DNA of 8,626 nt from Candidatus Pelethomonas intestinigallinarum. GTDB lineage: Bacteria; Bacillota; Clostridia; Oscillospirales; Oscillospiraceae. The notes beneath the pieces were generated by a model, which did not search any database, was not told where the DNA came from, and saw only the letters and a program-made list of their open reading frames with translations. Location: NCBI GenBank assembly GCA_018712665.1, contig DVGP01000134.1, forward strand, positions 1 to 8,626, read 5' to 3'. Of the stretch, positions 6,515 through 8,626 are shown piece by piece. Both the position numbers and the translations under genes were made by a program. Within the stretch, counting starts at the first letter, position 1, and each line of letters starts with the position of its first letter.

Positions 6515-7963
6515 ATGTTGATGAAAGAGCACTACGGGATCTCCCAGTGGCCGGACGAGAAGGAGATCTATGAGAAGATGGACCGGCTGGTGCGGGAGCC
6601 CCTTCATCCCATCAAGCCGGAGGCCATGAAGCGGTACCTGCGCTACTTCGATGAGAAGTGCCAGGGCTCCTACGCCATGATCGAGGAGGCCAAGAAGGTC
6701 ATCCCCGGCGGCGTGCAGCACAACCTAGCCTTCAACTACCCCTTCCCCCTGGTGATCACCAAGGCGGAGGGGGCCTACCTCTACGACATCGACGGCAACC
6801 GCTATGTGGACTATCTCCAGGCCGGCGGCCCCACCCTGCTGGGCAGCAACTACGAGCCGGTGAACCGGAAGGTGTGGGAAGTCGTGAGGGAGTCCGGCCC
6901 GGTGACGGGCCTGTTCCACCCCTATGAGATGAAGCTGGCGGAGAAGATCCGCGAGTGTATGCCCTGGGTGGAGATGTACCGGTGCCTGGCCAGCGGCACG
7001 GAGGCGGACATGGTGGCCATCCGCATCGCCCGGACCTTCACCGGAAAACAGCGCATCGTCAAGGTGGGCGGCGCCTACCACGGCTGGAGCGACCAGCTGG
7101 TCTACTCCCTCCACATCCCCTATACCAAGACCTTCGAGGCCCACGGCATCCCCAAGGACGTCAGCGCCAACACCGGGGAGTTCTTCCCCGGGGATGTGGA
7201 GAGCCTGCGGCGGGTGCTGGAGGAGAACGAGAAGCACGGCGGCACCGCCGCGGTACTCATCGAGCCCTTCGGCCCGGAGAGCGGCACCCGCCCGGTGGCC
7301 CTGGACTTCGCCGCCAAGGTGAGGGCCCTGTGCGATGAGTTCAACGCCCTGCTGATCTTCGACGAGGTGGTCACCGCCTTCCGGGTGGGCCCCGGCGGCG
7401 CCCAGGGCTTCTACGGCGTGCGGCCCGATCTGACGGTGTTCGGCAAAATCGTGGCCGGCGGCTACCCCATGGCCGGCGGCGTGGGCGGCAGCGCGGAGAT
7501 CATGTCCTGCGTGGCCGCCGGCGTCAAGGCGGGGAAGAAGAAGGCCTACGTGGGCGGCACCCTCACCGCCAACCCCCTGAGCTGCGCGGCGGGCTACTTC
7601 GCCATCGACGAGATCGTCCGGCAGGACGCGGCGGTGAAGGCCGGGGAGAACGGCGACAAGCTCCGCGCCGGCATCCAGAAGCTCATTGACAAGTATGACC
7701 TGCCCTTCGTCACCTGGAACACCGGCTCCATCGTCCATTTCGAGGTCTCCGGCGTCATGTACCTGGACGCCTCCGATCCGGAGATCTTCACCAAGATCCC
7801 CCAGCGGCAGAAGTATATCGAGGAGTTCGGCGCGGCCCTGACCGCCAACGGCGTCATCACCCTGGCCGGCAGCCGCATCTACACCAGCATGGCGGACAAC
7901 GACGAGACCATCGCCCAGACCCTGGCCGCCTTTGAAGAAGTATTTTCCAACGTTGAGAAGTGA
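6515..7963 (+). CDS. Class III PLP aminotransferase / glutamate-1-semialdehyde aminomutase-like
   Basis: A 482-residue PLP enzyme of fold type I, subgroup class III. It resembles glutamate-1-semialdehyde 2,1-aminomutase and related sugar or amino-acid aminotransferases. The body shows PGGV near residue 70, DIDGNRYVDY with a Gly-rich turn, SGTEA at 160-164 (cofactor phosphate), GAYHGWSD (aromatic residue stacking on PLP), DEVV at 283-286 with D283 binding the pyridine nitrogen, and FGKIVAGGYPMAGG with K311 as the Schiff-base lysine. An N-terminal extension of about 55 residues precedes the usual GSAM start. AGGAGG (6499-6504) is 10 bases before the ATG; a second ATG at 6521 is less well placed. 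No haem genes are nearby, so a tetrapyrrole role is unlikely. By context it probably adds, removes or shifts an amino group on the substrate handled by the kinase and the RuBisCO-like protein. Confidence 0.95.
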   Translation: MLMKEHYGISQWPDEKEIYEKMDRLVREPLHPIKPEAMKRYLRYFDEKCQGSYAMIEEAKKVIPGGVQHNLAFNYPFPLVITKAEGAYLYDIDGNRYVDYLQAGGPTLLGSNYEPVNRKVWEVVRESGPVTGLFHPYEMKLAEKIRECMPWVEMYRCLASGTEADMVAIRIARTFTGKQRIVKVGGAYHGWSDQLVYSLHIPYTKTFEAHGIPKDVSANTGEFFPGDVESLRRVLEENEKHGGTAAVLIEPFGPESGTRPVALDFAAKVRALCDEFNALLIFDEVVTAFRVGPGGAQGFYGVRPDLTVFGKIVAGGYPMAGGVGGSAEIMSCVAAGVKAGKKKAYVGGTLTANPLSCAAGYFAIDEIVRQDAAVKAGENGDKLRAGIQKLIDKYDLPFVTWNTGSIVHFEVSGVMYLDASDPEIFTKIPQRQKYIEEFGAALTANGVITLAGSRIYTSMADNDETIAQTLAAFEEVFSNVEK

Positions 7964-7980
7964 TAAAGGAGGACTGACCC

Positions 7981-8626
7981 ATGATCCGCAAGCTGGATGA
8001 AGAAAACCTGACCTACGCCTTTCCGGAAGTAGCCTTTGATAACGACTATGTCATCGCCACCTACCAGGCCAAGGTCAAGACCAGCAACATTGAGAAGCTG
8101 GCCATGGCCATTGCCGACGAGCAGACCACCGGCACCTGGATCAAGGTGGGCGCCGACTCCATGGAGAAGACCCGCCGCTTCGGCTCGAAGCTGGTGGCCC
8201 TCTACGAGGTGCCGGACGCGGGCTGCGACTACCAGTCCGACGAGCCCCCCATGTATATCATCCAGGTGGCCTACCCCATGGAGAACTTCTCCCACAGTAT
8301 GTCCTCCCTGATGACCATTCTCTTCGGCAACATCTCCGCCTCCGGCATGATCCGCCTCATCGACGTGGCCTTCCCCAAGAAGATGATCGCCCAGTTTCAG
8401 GGGCCGAAGTTCGGCCTCCACGGTCTGCGGGAGCTGCTGGGAGTGCCCGACCGGCCTCTGCTCAACGCCATGATCAAGCCCAACATTGGCTGGACCCCCG
8501 ACGAGGGCGCGGACCTGTTCTACCATGCCTGCAAGGGCGGCGTGGATGTGATCAAGGACGACGAGCTGATGCTGGCCGACGGTCCCTTCTGCCCCCTGAA
8601 GGAGCGTGTCACCAAGTTCATGGCCG
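7981..8626 (+). CDS. RuBisCO-like protein (form IV), 5' part
   Basis: The first 215 residues of a RuBisCO large-subunit-fold protein; the window ends mid-gene, about halfway through a normal ~410-residue protein. AAAGGAGG (7965-7972) is 8 bases before the ATG, and the gap from the aminotransferase stop is 17 bases. Aligned by motif to plant RuBisCO: E47 = E60, TTGTW at 49-53 with T52 = T65, FGN at 115-117 with N117 = N123, FQGPKFG at 139-145, IKPNIG at 165-170 with K166 = K175 but N168 where RuBisCO has K177, and IKDDE at 191-195 with K192 = carbamylated K201, D194 = D203, E195 = E204. The metal-carbamate site is therefore intact, but the altered KPN motif points away from CO2 fixation. It also differs from MtnW-type enolases, which I recall as having FKG in place of KPN. 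Relatives such as OiaX/OiaT of isoapionate breakdown are the closest functional models I can name. The remaining active-site residues lie outside the window. Confidence 0.93.
   Translation, partial: MIRKLDEENLTYAFPEVAFDNDYVIATYQAKVKTSNIEKLAMAIADEQTTGTWIKVGADSMEKTRRFGSKLVALYEVPDAGCDYQSDEPPMYIIQVAYPMENFSHSMSSLMTILFGNISASGMIRLIDVAFPKKMIAQFQGPKFGLHGLRELLGVPDRPLLNAMIKPNIGWTPDEGADLFYHACKGGVDVIKDDELMLADGPFCPLKERVTKFMA

Noticed and set aside
4916..6721. 601-codon - strand frame opposite the kinase
   Set aside because: A GC-driven shadow rich in His, Pro, Gly and Leu with no domain, lying opposite a well-supported gene. The same applies to 6725-7738 and 7879-8526.
7981..8626. True carbon-fixing RuBisCO (form I, II or III)
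   Set aside because: The lysine equivalent to K177 is Asn and the neighbours are a kinase and an aminotransferase, with no phosphoribulokinase or AMP-pathway gene in view. The second half would be needed to close the question fully.

Overview
The window is GC-rich DNA with strong AGGAGG-type ribosome binding sites. Its gene families (SPP1-type phage holin, NahK-like sugar kinase, FGGY kinase, EamA exporter, CYTH protein) suggest a high-GC member of the Clostridia, most likely a gut Oscillospirales/Oscillospiraceae-type organism. That assignment is an inference from composition and gene content; no rRNA or marker gene is present.

Layout. Bases 1-105 hold the first 34 codons of a phage holin on the + strand. 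They run directly into the broken 3' end of a NahK-like phosphotransferase on the - strand (start at 885), so the left edge is a junction, either a real rearrangement or an assembly chimera. Divergent to the kinase is an AraC-family regulator (1092-2234, +). It converges on a - strand group: an EamA transporter (2412-3275), a TetR regulator (3377-3985) and a CYTH-domain protein (3988-4548). A strong hairpin with a T tract separates the convergent genes. The CYTH and TetR genes nearly abut (2 bases between the CYTH stop and the preferred TetR ATG) and look translationally coupled. Palindromes sit inside the promoter spacers of the CYTH-TetR unit and of the EamA gene, which suggests repressor control.

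Bases 4549-4942 form a divergent control region. It contains five closely packed inverted repeats, an AT-rich promoter (TTGACT-17-TACAAC) and a leader hairpin. Downstream is a tightly spaced + strand operon: FGGY-family carbohydrate kinase (4943-6481), class III PLP aminotransferase/aminomutase (6515-7963), and a RuBisCO-like protein (7981 to the window end, incomplete).

The operon is the most interesting part. The three genes are separated by 33 and 17 bases, each with its own strong ribosome binding site, so they are very probably co-expressed. A sugar kinase, a PLP enzyme that moves or removes an amino group, and a RuBisCO-fold enzyme that works on an enolizable sugar phosphate make chemical sense as a route for an amino-sugar, amino-polyol or oxidised-sugar substrate. 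I know of no characterised pathway with exactly this trio. The nearest precedents are RuBisCO-like enzymes of apionate/isoapionate breakdown and of methylthioribose salvage. The RuBisCO-like protein keeps the carbamylation motif KDDE but has Asn in place of one lysine required for true RuBisCO activity, so carbon fixation is unlikely.
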